A stretch of 64,000 nt of DNA from Planococcus sp. CP5-4_YE. Its GTDB lineage: Bacteria; Bacillota; Bacilli; Bacillales_A; Planococcaceae. Positions within the stretch are counted from its first letter, which is position 1; every line of letters begins with the position of its first letter. A program made the translations under genes and the position numbers. The stretch spans positions 310,001 to 374,000 of the forward strand of contig NZ_JAHPZO010000002.1 of the NCBI RefSeq assembly GCF_019042655.1, read 5' to 3'. Of the stretch, positions 9,590 through 19,379 are shown in pieces. The notes beneath the pieces were generated by a model. The model was not told the origin of the DNA. It searched no databases and worked only from the letters and a program-made list of their open reading frames with translations.

Positions 9590-10523
9590 CGCAAACTTCC
9601 CCTTCCCCGCACAATCCTGTAATTTGTACAGCCAGACGGCCTTTCGAAATTCCCGGCTGTGCAAGGAATTTTTGTTTCTGGTCGATATACAGTTTTACCG
9701 GTGCATCGATTGCTGCATCCAAACGCAGGATGTCGCCTTTTTTCAGATCCAGAAAATCTTTGATGTCGATAGCCACTTCTCCCAGCACTGCCGCTACGTC
9801 CATCTTCGTTGCATGAAGGCGTCTTTCAAGCACTTCCACTTCTTGATGCTCGACCGCTTTTTTCTGGCTCGCAAGCCAATGGCGTGCGGATAATTTCGGC
9901 AAGACTTGTTCCAGTACCAGATGCGGCAGGCATAACTGAATTTCGCCTTCAGTCTCGCCAATCTTCGCCTGTAATTTAACGATGATGACGGTTTCGTTCG
10001 GCGAAGCCATCGGCAAAAATTGCGGATTCACTTCAACTTCCTTTAATTCTGGCGATAATTCAATGACCGATGTCCAGGCTTCCTGAAAGCAACTCAGCGA
10101 CTCGGAAAAGATCCGGTTTATGACACTGATTTCAATCTCAGTCAGATCACTCGGTCTTTGCACGACATTTCCTTGCCCACCGAGCAAGCGGTCGAACATG
10201 ACATATGCCACTTCCGGCGAAAATTTCATCACCATGCTGCCGTTAAGCGGAGGTGCTTCAAATACGCCGAGAATCGACTTTTTTTCAATATTTTCGAGGA
10301 AATCTGTATAGGACACTTGCTCTACCTTTTCAGCAATGATTTGCACATAGGTGCGCAATTGTGTTGAAAAGTAGGAAGTCAAAAGACGCGCAAAATTCTC
10401 ATGGATGCGGGATAGCGTCCGGATCTGGTCTTGTGAAAACCGCAAGGCCTTCTTGAAATCATAGGTATGAATGTTCTTGCTGCTCAAAGCTTCTGTGTTC
10501 TTGTCTGAAAAATTCGGTTCCAT
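9579..10523 (-). CDS. fliM: Flagellar motor switch protein FliM without the N-terminal CheY-binding motif
   Basis: C-ring switch protein, 314 aa (B. subtilis 332). The core is normal: [20 protein letters not shown], then [20 protein letters not shown], the GGQGN loop near residue 126 and a C-terminal FliN-like domain. The expected N-terminal LSQxEIDxLL peptide that binds phosphorylated CheY is missing: the protein begins [18 protein letters not shown] and goes straight to the core. The ATG has a good AGGAGAG site 7 bp upstream, so a missed upstream start is unlikely. FliL, which precedes fliM in B. subtilis, is elsewhere (25.4 kb). Confidence 0.95.
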   Translation of the reverse strand: MEPNFSDKNTEALSSKNIHTYDFKKALRFSQDQIRTLSRIHENFARLLTSYFSTQLRTYVQIIAEKVEQVSYTDFLENIEKKSILGVFEAPPLNGSMVMKFSPEVAYVMFDRLLGGQGNVVQRPSDLTEIEISVINRIFSESLSCFQEAWTSVIELSPELKEVEVNPQFLPMASPNETVIIVKLQAKIGETEGEIQLCLPHLVLEQVLPKLSARHWLASQKKAVEHQEVEVLERRLHATKMDVAAVLGEVAIDIKDFLDLKKGDILRLDAAIDAPVKLYIDQKQKFLAQPGISKGRLAVQITGLCGEGEVCDEG

Positions 10524-10534
10524 GCGGACTCTCC

Positions 10535-10750
10535 TTACTCTTCCATGGGTGCATCGTGCAATTTCGGCAGGATATTGATATCCCTGTAATAGGTGGTCAC
10601 TAAGTCAATCACTGTCCGTACTGGCTCCAATACATGCACTTTTCTTCCGGTAGTAAGTGTAATCACCGTGTCTGGCATCGCTTCAATGCGCTCAATATAG
10701 ACCGCATTCAAGACGATTTCAGAACGGTTCAATCTTGTTAAGTGAATCAT
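10535..10750 (-). CDS. swrD: FlbD/SwrD family small flagellar protein
   Basis: 71 aa, MIHLTRLNRSEIVLNAVYIE..., matching the FlbD/SwrD family (SwrD promotes flagellar torque and swarming in B. subtilis). The hallmarks are a start with I.LTRLN, then E.MPDTVITLTTGRK and a hydrophobic middle. It sits between flgE and fliM as in related operons. The biochemical role is unknown. Confidence 0.88.
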   Translation of the reverse strand: MIHLTRLNRSEIVLNAVYIERIEAMPDTVITLTTGRKVHVLEPVRTVIDLVTTYYRDINILPKLHDAPMEE

Positions 10751-10778
10751 TGCGCTTCACTCCGTTCAGCCAATATCA

Positions 10779-11561
10779 TCATCGTTTCAAGTTCACGACT
10801 TCCTGAAGCAGTTCATCAGAAGTCGTGATGGTCCGTGAATTCGCTTGGAAACCTCGCTGAGCGATGATCATTTCCGTGAACTCTTCCGTAAGGTCAACGT
10901 TGGACATTTCCAGCATTCCAGAACCGATTTCTGTTCCTGCATCTACAGCATTTCCGACCACGAGGCCACCCGGACTAGCGATATTGGTCATTTCATACAA
11001 TGAGCCCCCAAATTTACGCAGGCCAGTTGGATTTTCAGGAGAAGCGATTCCGACATTCGCCACGGTGACTTCCGTGCCATCCGCTTGTTTTCCGATGACT
11101 TCACCAAGCCGGTTGATGGCATACGAATCGTATCCAGCGATATTGATCGGCTGTTCGTCAGCACCTAATACGTTATATCCCTGGGCTGTTACTAAATTCC
11201 CTTCTGCGGTAACGGTAAAGTTACCGGCACGCGTCAAGTATTGTCCTTCGCCAAGCAGTGCCTCGGGATCTTGCACAACGAAAAATCCATCGCCCATAAT
11301 TGTGAGGTCCGTCCCAACACCTGTTGACATAGCAGATCCAGGATTATGATTGACGTTCAATGAAGCGCCGGTAGAACCGAGGCCGACTTGCATCGGGTTA
11401 GCTCCGCTACTGGATAAATTTTGGCTCAGTAAATCTTGGAACGTGATGGTGCTTTTCTTGAATCCGACGGTATTGACGTTGGAAATATTATTACCGATAA
11501 CATCTAATTTCACCTGGAAGTTTTTCATGCCGGAAATCCCGGAGTACATAGAACGCAACAT
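10779..11561 (-). CDS. flgE: Flagellar hook protein FlgE
   Basis: Hook subunit, 260 aa. The N-terminal rod/hook motif is MLRSMYSGISGMKNFQVKLD followed by VIGNNISNVNTVGFKKS. The C-terminal motif is LEMSNVDLTEEFTEMIIAQRG then FQANSRTITTSDELLQEVVNL. Length is typical of short Bacillus hook proteins. It follows the cap gene flgD by 31 bp, which fits co-expression of hook and hook cap. Confidence 0.95.
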   Translation of the reverse strand: MLRSMYSGISGMKNFQVKLDVIGNNISNVNTVGFKKSTITFQDLLSQNLSSSGANPMQVGLGSTGASLNVNHNPGSAMSTGVGTDLTIMGDGFFVVQDPEALLGEGQYLTRAGNFTVTAEGNLVTAQGYNVLGADEQPINIAGYDSYAINRLGEVIGKQADGTEVTVANVGIASPENPTGLRKFGGSLYEMTNIASPGGLVVGNAVDAGTEIGSGMLEMSNVDLTEEFTEMIIAQRGFQANSRTITTSDELLQEVVNLKR

Positions 11562-11592
11562 TTTTCATTTCCCCTTTCAGCTGGCTGCAAGT

Positions 11593-12051
11593 TTAAGCTT
11601 GCTCGGCCGCCTGTTCGTTTTTGGTTTCGCCTTGCTGTTCGATCCGTTCAATGGCCGACAATGGAATCTTCGTTTCTCCGTCTGCCAGCTCGACCATGAT
11701 TTCGCCATTTTTCATCGTGACAGCTTTGACAATCCCCGTGCCAGCTTGCTCATTCGCTGACCAGCTGATTTCCGTCCCGAGCAAATGGGCAGAACCTGCA
11801 AGCGATGCGCTGCCGCCTTCTCCCGCGTAGCCCGTCATCGTCTTGTTCAGCTGCGTCAATTGCTCGAGGCTGCTGAACTGTGCCATCTGCCCGATGAATT
11901 CCGCATCTTTTTGCGGTTCCATCGGATCCTGGTATTTCAGCTGGGCGATCAGGATTTTCAGGAAAGCATCTTGCCCAAGTGCATCCGGCTTTGTTTTTTC
12001 TGTAGCTGCCGCCGGCTGATTCGCAGCTGTTGTTGCTGTGGTGATATTCAT
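11593..12051 (-). CDS. flgD: Flagellar hook capping protein FlgD
   Basis: Scaffold for hook assembly, 152 aa. The diagnostic block is [20 protein letters not shown] followed by [20 protein letters not shown]. It lacks the larger tudor/FnIII cap domain of enterobacterial FlgD, as is usual in Bacillus (YlxG). It lies between fliK and flgE. Confidence 0.93.
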   Translation of the reverse strand: MNITTATTAANQPAAATEKTKPDALGQDAFLKILIAQLKYQDPMEPQKDAEFIGQMAQFSSLEQLTQLNKTMTGYAGEGGSASLAGSAHLLGTEISWSANEQAGTGIVKAVTMKNGEIMVELADGETKIPLSAIERIEQQGETKNEQAAEQA

Positions 12052-12068
12052 TCAATCAGTCCCCTTTG

Positions 12069-13361
12069 TTAAACGCTGTAATCCACTTGGCCATTCATTG
12101 AAACAGCTTCACGCTGGCGCTTCGGCGCTATCTCAGCATCATCCGAAACGGATTCGCCGCCGCTTCCGCTGCGCTGGTTTACTTTATTTCCCGGCGCATT
12201 CGAGAAGGGCGCTTCCCGCTGCCGTTCGTGCTGTTGGAATTCGGATGAACTGCGCTCTTCCCGCACTTCCAAGCGATCGATCTCCACACCTTGTTGAGAC
12301 AGTGACATGCGCAATTGATTTAATTGAAACTCGACTGCTTCTTTTGCTGCGCCGTGGCTCGCGATGATTTGCGCGCTGACTTTGCCGCCTGCCGTACTCA
12401 CCAAAATCTCCAGATGGCCGAGGTGTTCAGGAAAGATATTGATGCGTAAGCGCGTTTCATTTCCACCGGCGCTCAAGCGGGCCGGTGAACTGATCCATTC
12501 TGCGAGTGTTTCTGCAAGCTTCTGCACCGGCACTTGTCGAACCGGGACATCCACTGGCTTTTGATCAGCAAATGCTGCCGGAAGTACGGCGGCCTGCGTC
12601 TGCCCTTCAGTTTTTACAGGAGCTGCAGGTTGAACCGCTTCCGCTTTTGGAATCACTTCGCCTTCTGCAGGCACCGCTTTCGCGGCTTGCGTGTCAGGCG
12701 CTTGCTGCTCGATTGCACTGTTAGCTTGAGTGCTTTCTTTCGACAGCGCGTGGAGCCATGCGGCAGGTGTTTGCGCAAATGGCAGGCGCGCTTCCGTTAT
12801 GATAGGCGTAAGCTCTTTCAATAACAGCAATTTTTCTGAAGGAAGCGTTTCTTCTTTCAGCTGCGCAGCCAACTCGATAAGCGGACGCAGCGCTTCTTCC
12901 GGTGCCGCTTTGGCTGTGGCAATTTCTTTTTCCGCGACCCCCGAAAATCCAGCGGGTTGTGCGAATTCTTTAGCAGTCAGTAATAAGGATTTTATTTGTT
13001 TTACTAATGCAGTCAATTCACCTTGCACTTCTTCGTCCGAACTAAAGGCTTCGATGGCTTGCTTCAGCTGCTCCCCGTTCAAATCTGCGAGCAACTGGAA
13101 GACTGCGTATTGCAAAGCTTGCTGCTCTTCGGTCAATTGTTCTACGGGCATGCCCGATAATTGCTCGAGGAGCGCGGTGAGTTCTTTCAACGGCAATTCT
13201 TCCAAGGCAGCTTCTGGCTCCGCTTGCGGCTGTGTCGAATCCGCCGATAGCGCCATAAGCAATTGCCCAAATTGTCCCGCGGGCTCATTGCTTGCCGGCG
13301 TTTTCACTGCAGCTGCGGGTGCAGCGGGCCGGCCGGTCAATGCGGACACTAGCGCGTTCAC
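12069..13361 (-). CDS. fliK: Flagellar hook-length control protein FliK
   Basis: Secreted molecular ruler, 430 aa, with a long low-complexity Ala/Glu/Gln-rich N-terminal two-thirds and a C-terminal Flg_hook domain (RLRINIFPEHLGHLEILVS, then AAKEAVEFQLNQLRMSL) that should engage FlhB. Start is GTG, overlapping the fliJ stop (GTGA). B. subtilis has ylxF between fliJ and fliK; it is absent here. Confidence 0.9.
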   Translation of the reverse strand: MNALVSALTGRPAAPAAAVKTPASNEPAGQFGQLLMALSADSTQPQAEPEAALEELPLKELTALLEQLSGMPVEQLTEEQQALQYAVFQLLADLNGEQLKQAIEAFSSDEEVQGELTALVKQIKSLLLTAKEFAQPAGFSGVAEKEIATAKAAPEEALRPLIELAAQLKEETLPSEKLLLLKELTPIITEARLPFAQTPAAWLHALSKESTQANSAIEQQAPDTQAAKAVPAEGEVIPKAEAVQPAAPVKTEGQTQAAVLPAAFADQKPVDVPVRQVPVQKLAETLAEWISSPARLSAGGNETRLRINIFPEHLGHLEILVSTAGGKVSAQIIASHGAAKEAVEFQLNQLRMSLSQQGVEIDRLEVREERSSSEFQQHERQREAPFSNAPGNKVNQRSGSGGESVSDDAEIAPKRQREAVSMNGQVDYSV

Positions 13362-13819
13362 TGTGCATCACCGGTTCTGCCGAGGCGGTAATAGCGGCTG
13401 CCGGCCAGGTCATCGAAAAAGTTTTGCTCTGCCGCTTGGTGTTCTTTCTGGTGGGCGGCATAGTTTTGCTCTTTTAAATTGCCCCAGGTTTTTTCTTCGC
13501 GTGCTTTTTCTTTCAATGCATCTTGGCTTCTCGAGACATTGCGTTCGTGGGTTGCAACTTCGCGTTTCGCCATGAACGACTGCTCATAGAGCTGGTGGAT
13601 ATATTCTTCTAGCATGCGCAGCTCGGAGATGGGGATGCCTTTTTGCTCTTTTGCTTTTTTCATTTCTTCCGCCTGGGTAATCTTGCTATGCAAGACTTCA
13701 CTTTGCTCGCGGACGGCTTGCTCTTTTTTCAGCGCTTCGGCCATCTCTACTTGTGCCAGCTGGGTTTCGTTTTCTTTCAGGTCGAGAATTTTCTGGAATC
13801 GGAAATTGAATCGTGTCAC
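13358..13819 (-). CDS. fliJ: Flagellar export chaperone FliJ
   Basis: Coiled-coil export chaperone/ATPase stalk, 153 aa, starting MTRFNFRFQKILDLKENET and helical with many Lys, Glu and Gln throughout. It overlaps fliI by 4 bp upstream and fliK by 4 bp downstream. FliJ is expected to sit in the centre of the FliI hexamer. Confidence 0.92.
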   Translation of the reverse strand: MTRFNFRFQKILDLKENETQLAQVEMAEALKKEQAVREQSEVLHSKITQAEEMKKAKEQKGIPISELRMLEEYIHQLYEQSFMAKREVATHERNVSRSQDALKEKAREEKTWGNLKEQNYAAHQKEHQAAEQNFFDDLAGSRYYRLGRTGDAQ

Positions 13820-15141
13820 GTTTCAGCACCTCCAAATTGTTGTGCGAGCCGGTCGACGCTTTCCGTCAATTCGGCTTTCTCGTAAATATCCTGCTGTAAA
13901 TAATCGCGGATCAATGGATACGCGCGGATTGCTTCATCGATTTCTTTATTAGCGCCGCTTTTATAGGCTCCGATATTAATCAAGTCTTCCGCTGAATCGT
14001 GGGCAGCGAGCAATCGCTTCAATTCGGTAGCGGCTCTTTGGTGGTCGCGCGTCGTCACTTCATTCATGATACGGCTCACGCTTGCCATGATATTGATCGC
14101 CGGGAATTGCCCCTTTTGCGCCAATTTGCGGTCCAAAACGATGTGGCCGTCCAAGATGCCGCGCACCGCATCGGCGATCGGTTCGTTCATATCGTCCCCG
14201 TCGACCAGCACAGTGTAGAATGCCGTGATCGATCCTTTCGACGAAGTGCCGGAGCGTTCCAATAAGCGCGGCAATAAAGCGAAGACGCTCGGCGTATAGC
14301 CTTTGCTGGTCGGTGGTTCACCGACCGCCAGGCCCACTTCGCGCTGCGCCATGGCAAAGCGCGTCACAGAATCCATCATCAGCATGACGTTTTTCCCTTG
14401 GTCGCGGAAATACTCCGCAATTGCTGTTGCCGTCAATGCCCCTTTGATACGTTGCATGGGCGTCTGGTCGGAGGTCGCAGCGATGACGACCGAGTTTTTC
14501 AACCCTTCCGGCCCGAGATCGCGTTCGATGAAATCACGCACTTCCCGGCCACGCTCGCCAATCAAAGCGATGACGTTGACATCGGCTTCGGTGTTGCGGG
14601 CGATCATGCCCATGAGCGTGCTTTTTCCGACGCCGCTTCCGGCGAATACGCCAATGCGCTGGCCTTGCCCGACCGTCAGCAAGCCGTCGATCGCACGCAC
14701 GCCCACTTCCAAGGGTTTGTCGATGCGCGGCCGTTTCAGCGGGTTCGGCGGCGTGTTGGTCGTGGAATATTTCTTCAAACCTTTCGGCAATTTATTGTCA
14801 TCCAAAGGCTTGCCAGTGCCGTCGAGAATTTTCCCGAGAATGGCCGGGCCAACACGGATTTGCAACGGCACGCCTGTCGCGACGACGAGGCATCCTGGCC
14901 CGACTTGCGCCAAATCGCGCAATGGCATGAGCATGATTTTGTTTTCCTTGAAGCCGACCACTTCCGCTTCGATCGGCGGGTCAAAACGGCTCGGGTACAA
15001 TAAGCACAACTCGCCGAGCTTGGCGTTTGGGCCTTGCGCTTCGATGGTCAAGCCGATCACTTGGACGACTTTCCCGTGTTTTCTCACCGGCTCGATTTCT
15101 TCCAGCAGCGTCAGGTACTCGCTATCTATCAGTTTCATCAT
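13816..15141 (-). CDS. fliI: Flagellum-specific ATPase FliI
   Basis: ATPase of the flagellar export apparatus, 441 aa (B. subtilis 438). Walker A is GVFAGSGVGKSTLMGMIARN near residue 160, followed by ALIGERGREVRDFIERDLG and the Walker B region VMLMMDSVTRFAMAQRE. I chose the ATG at 15141, the first of two adjacent ATGs, 7 bp after GAGGAG; the frame is open 5 codons further but those overlap the ribosome site. The start region overlaps the end of fliH by 20 bp. Confidence 0.95.
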   Translation of the reverse strand: MMKLIDSEYLTLLEEIEPVRKHGKVVQVIGLTIEAQGPNAKLGELCLLYPSRFDPPIEAEVVGFKENKIMLMPLRDLAQVGPGCLVVATGVPLQIRVGPAILGKILDGTGKPLDDNKLPKGLKKYSTTNTPPNPLKRPRIDKPLEVGVRAIDGLLTVGQGQRIGVFAGSGVGKSTLMGMIARNTEADVNVIALIGERGREVRDFIERDLGPEGLKNSVVIAATSDQTPMQRIKGALTATAIAEYFRDQGKNVMLMMDSVTRFAMAQREVGLAVGEPPTSKGYTPSVFALLPRLLERSGTSSKGSITAFYTVLVDGDDMNEPIADAVRGILDGHIVLDRKLAQKGQFPAINIMASVSRIMNEVTTRDHQRAATELKRLLAAHDSAEDLINIGAYKSGANKEIDEAIRAYPLIRDYLQQDIYEKAELTESVDRLAQQFGGAET

Positions 15142-15910
15142 TGGATTTCTCCTCACAATAAACGAGCAATTGCTTTTTGATTTCGTTTAGCTGGCTATCG
15201 AGTGTCGCGTCAAACGAGCCGTTTTTCGTATGAATGGTGCAGCCGGAAGGCGCTTGCCCTGCGACCGGCATCAGTTTGAGTTCAGCGCCTGCCCGGATAT
15301 AGCTTTTCAGCTCGTCTTCAAATGGCAGCATCGCCGGATAATCTTCCAGCGCCACATGGATGGCGACTTCTTCTGAGTCGTCTACTTGCCGGAGTACGTG
15401 GCGGATAATCGACAGGAGCTGCACATCGTCTTGCATCAATTCATTGCGGATGATTTTTCGCGCGATTTCGGTGCTAAGCGATAGTAAGAACGGTTCTGCT
15501 TCACGGATGATGCGGCGCTGTTCTTCGTAGGCGGCGGCGATCAAGCTTTCCATCAGCTCGCGCTTTTGGAGAAAATCCGCTTCAGCTTGGGCAAACCCTT
15601 GTGCGAAGCCTTCTTGAAACCCTGCTTCCGCCGCAGCTTGCGCCTGTCGTTCCGCTTCTTCTAATGCTTGTTGCTGTTGGGTTTCACGCCATTCGGCCAG
15701 TTCTTCTCGTGCTTGCTGCTGTTCTTCGGCCAATTGTTTTCTCAGTACGTCCAATTGCTGCTCCAAGCCGCTTACTTCACCTTTCAAACGCTCACCGTAC
15801 TGTTCGATGTCTGACTCCGCTTGAGCTTCGAACGGCCGGCGGGTTTCCACTTTACGCAATTGGATGATTTTCGTGCCGTTTTGTTCGCTGCTGCGGATGA
15901 TGTTAGACAA
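15122..15910 (-). CDS. fliH: Flagellar assembly protein FliH
   Basis: Regulator of FliI, 262 aa. Residues about 35-110 form a long Gln/Glu-rich coiled coil, followed by a GFAQGFAQAE segment of the GxxxG-like type typical of FliH and a C-terminal FliI-binding domain (IIREAEPFLLSLSTEIARKI). The start appears to be TTG (TTGTCTAAC...) overlapping the fliG stop by 8 bp, with GAGGGAG about 12 bp upstream. No better start was found. Confidence 0.88.
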   Translation of the reverse strand: MSNIIRSSEQNGTKIIQLRKVETRRPFEAQAESDIEQYGERLKGEVSGLEQQLDVLRKQLAEEQQQAREELAEWRETQQQQALEEAERQAQAAAEAGFQEGFAQGFAQAEADFLQKRELMESLIAAAYEEQRRIIREAEPFLLSLSTEIARKIIRNELMQDDVQLLSIIRHVLRQVDDSEEVAIHVALEDYPAMLPFEDELKSYIRAGAELKLMPVAGQAPSGCTIHTKNGSFDATLDSQLNEIKKQLLVYCEEKSNDETDR

Positions 15911-16919
15911 TCAGCTCATCTCCCTCTTCACGGGAAACGGTGATTTCTCCCTCTTCTTCAAGCTTGCGAATGAGCGCTACGATTTCTGTCTGCGCATTTT
16001 CTACATCTTTCAGTTTCACTGGCCCCATGACTTCTATCTCTTCTTGAATCAGTTCAGAGCGCCTTGAAGACATGTTTCTGAATATACTTCCCTTGACTTC
16101 ATCACTAGCTGCCTTCAATGCCAGGCTCAATTCCACATCGCTGACTTCGCGAATAACCCGCTGTATCGAACGCACGTCCAACTTAACGAGATCTTCAAAG
16201 ACAAACATAAGTTTTTTGATTTCTGCAACGAGGTCCGGGCTGCCGCTTTCAAGTTCAGATAAGATAGCCTTTTCTGTGCTTCGATCGACTTGGTTGAGGA
16301 CGCGGACAATCGCTTCCACCCCACCGGTCACTGCGTAATCCTGGACACCATTCACAGAAGATAATTTCCGTTCCAAAATTTGTTCGACTTGCTGAATGAC
16401 ATCGGGTGAGGTACTTTCCATTAATGCAATTCGCTTTGCCACTTCTGCCCGCTGTTCTGACGGTAGCTGGGACAGAATTTGCGATGATTGCTTTGGATCG
16501 AGGTAAGACAACACCAAGGCGATGGTTTGCGCTTGTTCGTGTTGAAGCACCGTGACAAGCCGCGCTGGATCCAAACGCCTGGCAAAATTGAAGGGCTTGA
16601 CTTGAAGGCGGTTCGACAAACGGCCAATCGTGTCGATAGCCTTTTCTTTGCCAAGCGCTTTTTCGAGAACTTCACGCGCATAACTGAGCCCGCCCTCGTT
16701 CATATAATCTTGTGCCAATACCATTTCGTAAAATTCATTGATCACTTTTTCTGTCTGGCTGTTCTTCAATTGACGGACATTAGAAATTTCCATCGTCAAT
16801 TGATCGATTTCCCGTTCAGATAAGCGCTTGAATACTTCGACGGAAACGTCAGGACCCATGCCTACAAGCAACACGGCGACTTTTTGGATTCCTGTCAATT
16901 CTTTAATGCGTTCTACCAT
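15903..16919 (-). CDS. fliG: Flagellar motor switch protein FliG
   Basis: Torque-generating C-ring subunit, 338 aa. It has the MVERIKELTGIQKVAVLLVG N-terminus, the EHPQ-like segment (LQHEQAQTIALVLSYLDPKQ near residue 127) and the C-terminal charged torque helix (SSRRSELIQEEIEVMGPVKL). Length and order (fliF-fliG-fliH) are standard, and the MotA partner is encoded at 26.6-27.4 kb. Confidence 0.97.
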   Translation of the reverse strand: MVERIKELTGIQKVAVLLVGMGPDVSVEVFKRLSEREIDQLTMEISNVRQLKNSQTEKVINEFYEMVLAQDYMNEGGLSYAREVLEKALGKEKAIDTIGRLSNRLQVKPFNFARRLDPARLVTVLQHEQAQTIALVLSYLDPKQSSQILSQLPSEQRAEVAKRIALMESTSPDVIQQVEQILERKLSSVNGVQDYAVTGGVEAIVRVLNQVDRSTEKAILSELESGSPDLVAEIKKLMFVFEDLVKLDVRSIQRVIREVSDVELSLALKAASDEVKGSIFRNMSSRRSELIQEEIEVMGPVKLKDVENAQTEIVALIRKLEEEGEITVSREEGDELIV

Positions 16920-16930
16920 TCAATTCTCCC

Positions 16931-18577
16931 CTAATCATCCGCCATCCATGAGCGCAGTAGATTTGTAAAATCATCAGGACGCCCTTTGGCAAGCTTCTCG
17001 ATGGTTTTGCGCTTTGGATTGGTACGATTATTAAATTCCGACAAATCGACTCCACCGTCTTGTTCGGTTGCGTTTGCTGCTGGCTGCATTTTCGCAGCCG
17101 CCCGTTCGAAGTAATCCATCTCCAGCTCAGCTGCCAATTCTTCCTGCTGCTTTTTGCGCCGTTTGGCCACGAGCAGAATGATTCCCGTCAACAGGATGAC
17201 GGCCACTCCAGCCACTACGTACCAAAGAAGCGGAACGCCTGTCCAGAAAGTCGTCACTGGCTCTTCTTCAGCCAATTCAGGACGCCCTTGGAATTCTGTC
17301 GCAAAGATGGAAATACGGTCATCAAGTTCTGCCGGCGTCGGCTGGAATTCGTTCATACTGAGCGACGCGCTGACTGTATTCGCCAATAATGTACGGATAT
17401 CTGTCACGTTCTGTTCGGTTAATGTTGCTGGATTGTCCGGCACTGGTGGTTCAACACCGACATTAATCGTAATATCGTCGATGACGTAAGGGCTCATCTC
17501 GATTTGACGGCTAATGCGGTTGACTTCACGGTTGATGCGCTCTTCGGTCCGTTCAGATTCACTCGTTCCAGTCCCGTCTGCTGCAGGGTAATTGGCGATA
17601 TCCGCCTCCCCGGTTCCGGCATCATCTGCCAGCGCCTCTCCTTCACTTGCGTAAGTCTCGACGATTCGCTCAACGCTGATGTCGATGCCTTCGCCCGTTT
17701 CGAGATCCACTGGCTCCACCAATTGTTCTTCGCGTTTTTCTTTCGTGAAATCGATATTCGCCATCACAGAAACGACGACTTTGTCCTGACCGAGCAAGAG
17801 CCCGAGCATCTGCTGCAATTCACGCTGTATGTCTTGTTCAATACCTTGCTGGATTTCGCGGTTTTGCTGATACACCGTCAAATTGGTGTCCGGTGCTCCT
17901 GTATCTTGCAATTCGAATACTTGGCCGTTCTGGTCCATGATGACGATTTGCTCCATCGGCAGATTCGGCACTGATTTGCTGACCAAATGATACAAGCCGT
18001 TGATTTGTTTCTGGTCCAAATTCAAGGTGCCGTCACCTTGGATGACGATTGAAGCGGTCGATACTTGTTCTTCATCGGTCAACCAAACGTTTTCTTTCGG
18101 CAAGGTGATCATGACGTTCGCATCAGTCACGCCGGCGATTTGCTTGACCAAATACGCCAACTCGTTTTGCATGGCATCGCGTTCGACCACGTCAAAATGG
18201 CGGTCAGTCATGCCAAGGCCCATATTTTCACTGAATATGCCGTACGTAACATTGCCATTTTTCGGCAAGCCTTCTGCTGCCAAGCTTACTTTTAAGCTGG
18301 CAACTTGTTCGTCCGGAACGGAGATTGTCGAACCGTCAGTCGATACTTCGACTGGAATTCCTTGGGTTTCGATTGCCGCCTTGATTTCGCCGGCCTCTGC
18401 CGGGTCCAAATTGGAATACAAGGGCGACATATTGGATTGGCTATTGAAGAAAACAAAAAGCCCTAAAGCAAGCAAAGTGATGAAAAAGGACGCGGCCATC
18501 AGCCATTTGGTCGCTTTCGATAAACTGCCCCAGGAGTCTTTTGTTTTGGTTTTATAGGTTTCGAACTTCTCTTTCAT
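16931..18577 (-). CDS. fliF: Flagellar MS-ring protein FliF
   Basis: Membrane ring protein, 548 aa. One membrane segment lies near residues 28-48, followed by YscJ-like ring-building motifs (SPLYSNLDPAEAGEIKAAIE), an acidic periplasmic region, a second membrane segment (WYVVAGVAVILLTGIILLVA near residue 450) and the C-terminal FliG-binding tail. I chose the ATG at 18577 behind AAGGTG; a GTG three codons upstream is the annotated-frame alternative. Confidence 0.95.
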   Translation of the reverse strand: MKEKFETYKTKTKDSWGSLSKATKWLMAASFFITLLALGLFVFFNSQSNMSPLYSNLDPAEAGEIKAAIETQGIPVEVSTDGSTISVPDEQVASLKVSLAAEGLPKNGNVTYGIFSENMGLGMTDRHFDVVERDAMQNELAYLVKQIAGVTDANVMITLPKENVWLTDEEQVSTASIVIQGDGTLNLDQKQINGLYHLVSKSVPNLPMEQIVIMDQNGQVFELQDTGAPDTNLTVYQQNREIQQGIEQDIQRELQQMLGLLLGQDKVVVSVMANIDFTKEKREEQLVEPVDLETGEGIDISVERIVETYASEGEALADDAGTGEADIANYPAADGTGTSESERTEERINREVNRISRQIEMSPYVIDDITINVGVEPPVPDNPATLTEQNVTDIRTLLANTVSASLSMNEFQPTPAELDDRISIFATEFQGRPELAEEEPVTTFWTGVPLLWYVVAGVAVILLTGIILLVAKRRKKQQEELAAELEMDYFERAAAKMQPAANATEQDGGVDLSEFNNRTNPKRKTIEKLAKGRPDDFTNLLRSWMADD

Positions 18578-18599
18578 TGAACGCACACCTTAATTTTTT

Positions 18600-18896
18600 T
18601 CATACTTGCATTCTCATCACTTCTTGGTACGCTTCCACTACTTTGTTGCGCACTTGCATCGTCATTTGAAGCGACAAGCTCGCTTTTTGCGAAGCGATCA
18701 TCACTTCGTGGACATCTTTCACTTCACCCGTCAGCAATTGATCCGTCTTTTTATCAGATACATTCTGCGCGGCACTAACTTCTTTCAACGCATTTTTGAA
18801 GACATCGCCGAAACCTGTCGCTTGCGGTTCCGGCTGCATTTTCTCCAGGAATTGATTTTGCAGAAACGGTGTCTGCAACTGTGCAATTTTATCCAT
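18600..18896 (-). CDS. fliE: Flagellar hook-basal body protein FliE
   Basis: Adaptor joining the MS ring to the rod, 98 aa. The family pattern is FGDVFKNALKEVSAAQN near residue 29 and VHEVMIASQKASLSLQMTMQ, then VRNKVVEAYQEVMRMQV at the C-terminus. It stands in the canonical flgB-flgC-fliE order. Confidence 0.94.
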   Translation of the reverse strand: MDKIAQLQTPFLQNQFLEKMQPEPQATGFGDVFKNALKEVSAAQNVSDKKTDQLLTGEVKDVHEVMIASQKASLSLQMTMQVRNKVVEAYQEVMRMQV

Positions 18897-18921
18897 GCTG
18901 CCCCTCCTAAACTAAACTTCG

Positions 18922-19374
18922 TTATTTTCCGATTTCGAGTGCTTTCATGAACATGCTTTTCGAAGCGTTCATCGCGGTGACGTTCGCTTCATAGGAACGC
19001 GTTGCAGACATTAAATCCACCATTTCTTTAATCGGATCCACATTTGATGTGCGTACATACCCTTCCGCATCGGCATCCGGATGCTCCGGATCGTAAGTGA
19101 CCGGAAACGGCGTCGCATCTTCCCGGATGGCGCTCGCTTTCACACCTGCACCGGCTCCTTTATTTTCCATGGCGGCCGTCAATTGTTTAGTAAACGGCGA
19201 TGTGCCGGCTGTTGATAATTCCACAGTCTTGCGGCGGTACGGCACCCATTCCCCGTCGACTAGTTCAGCACGGTTCGTATTGGCATTGGCAATATTCGAA
19301 GACACAACATCCATTCGCAAACGGTTGGCGGTCAAGCCAGATGCGCTAATATTCAGACCATTAAATAAAGACAT
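18922..19374 (-). CDS. flgC: Flagellar proximal rod protein FlgC
   Basis: Rod subunit, 150 aa. The N-terminal block is NISASGLTANRLRMDVVSSN then IANANTNRAE. The C-terminal block is NVDPIKEMVDLMSATRSYEA then NVTAMNASKSMF. It lies 5 bp after flgB. Confidence 0.95.
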   Translation of the reverse strand: MSLFNGLNISASGLTANRLRMDVVSSNIANANTNRAELVDGEWVPYRRKTVELSTAGTSPFTKQLTAAMENKGAGAGVKASAIREDATPFPVTYDPEHPDADAEGYVRTSNVDPIKEMVDLMSATRSYEANVTAMNASKSMFMKALEIGK

Positions 19375-19379
19375 ACGCG

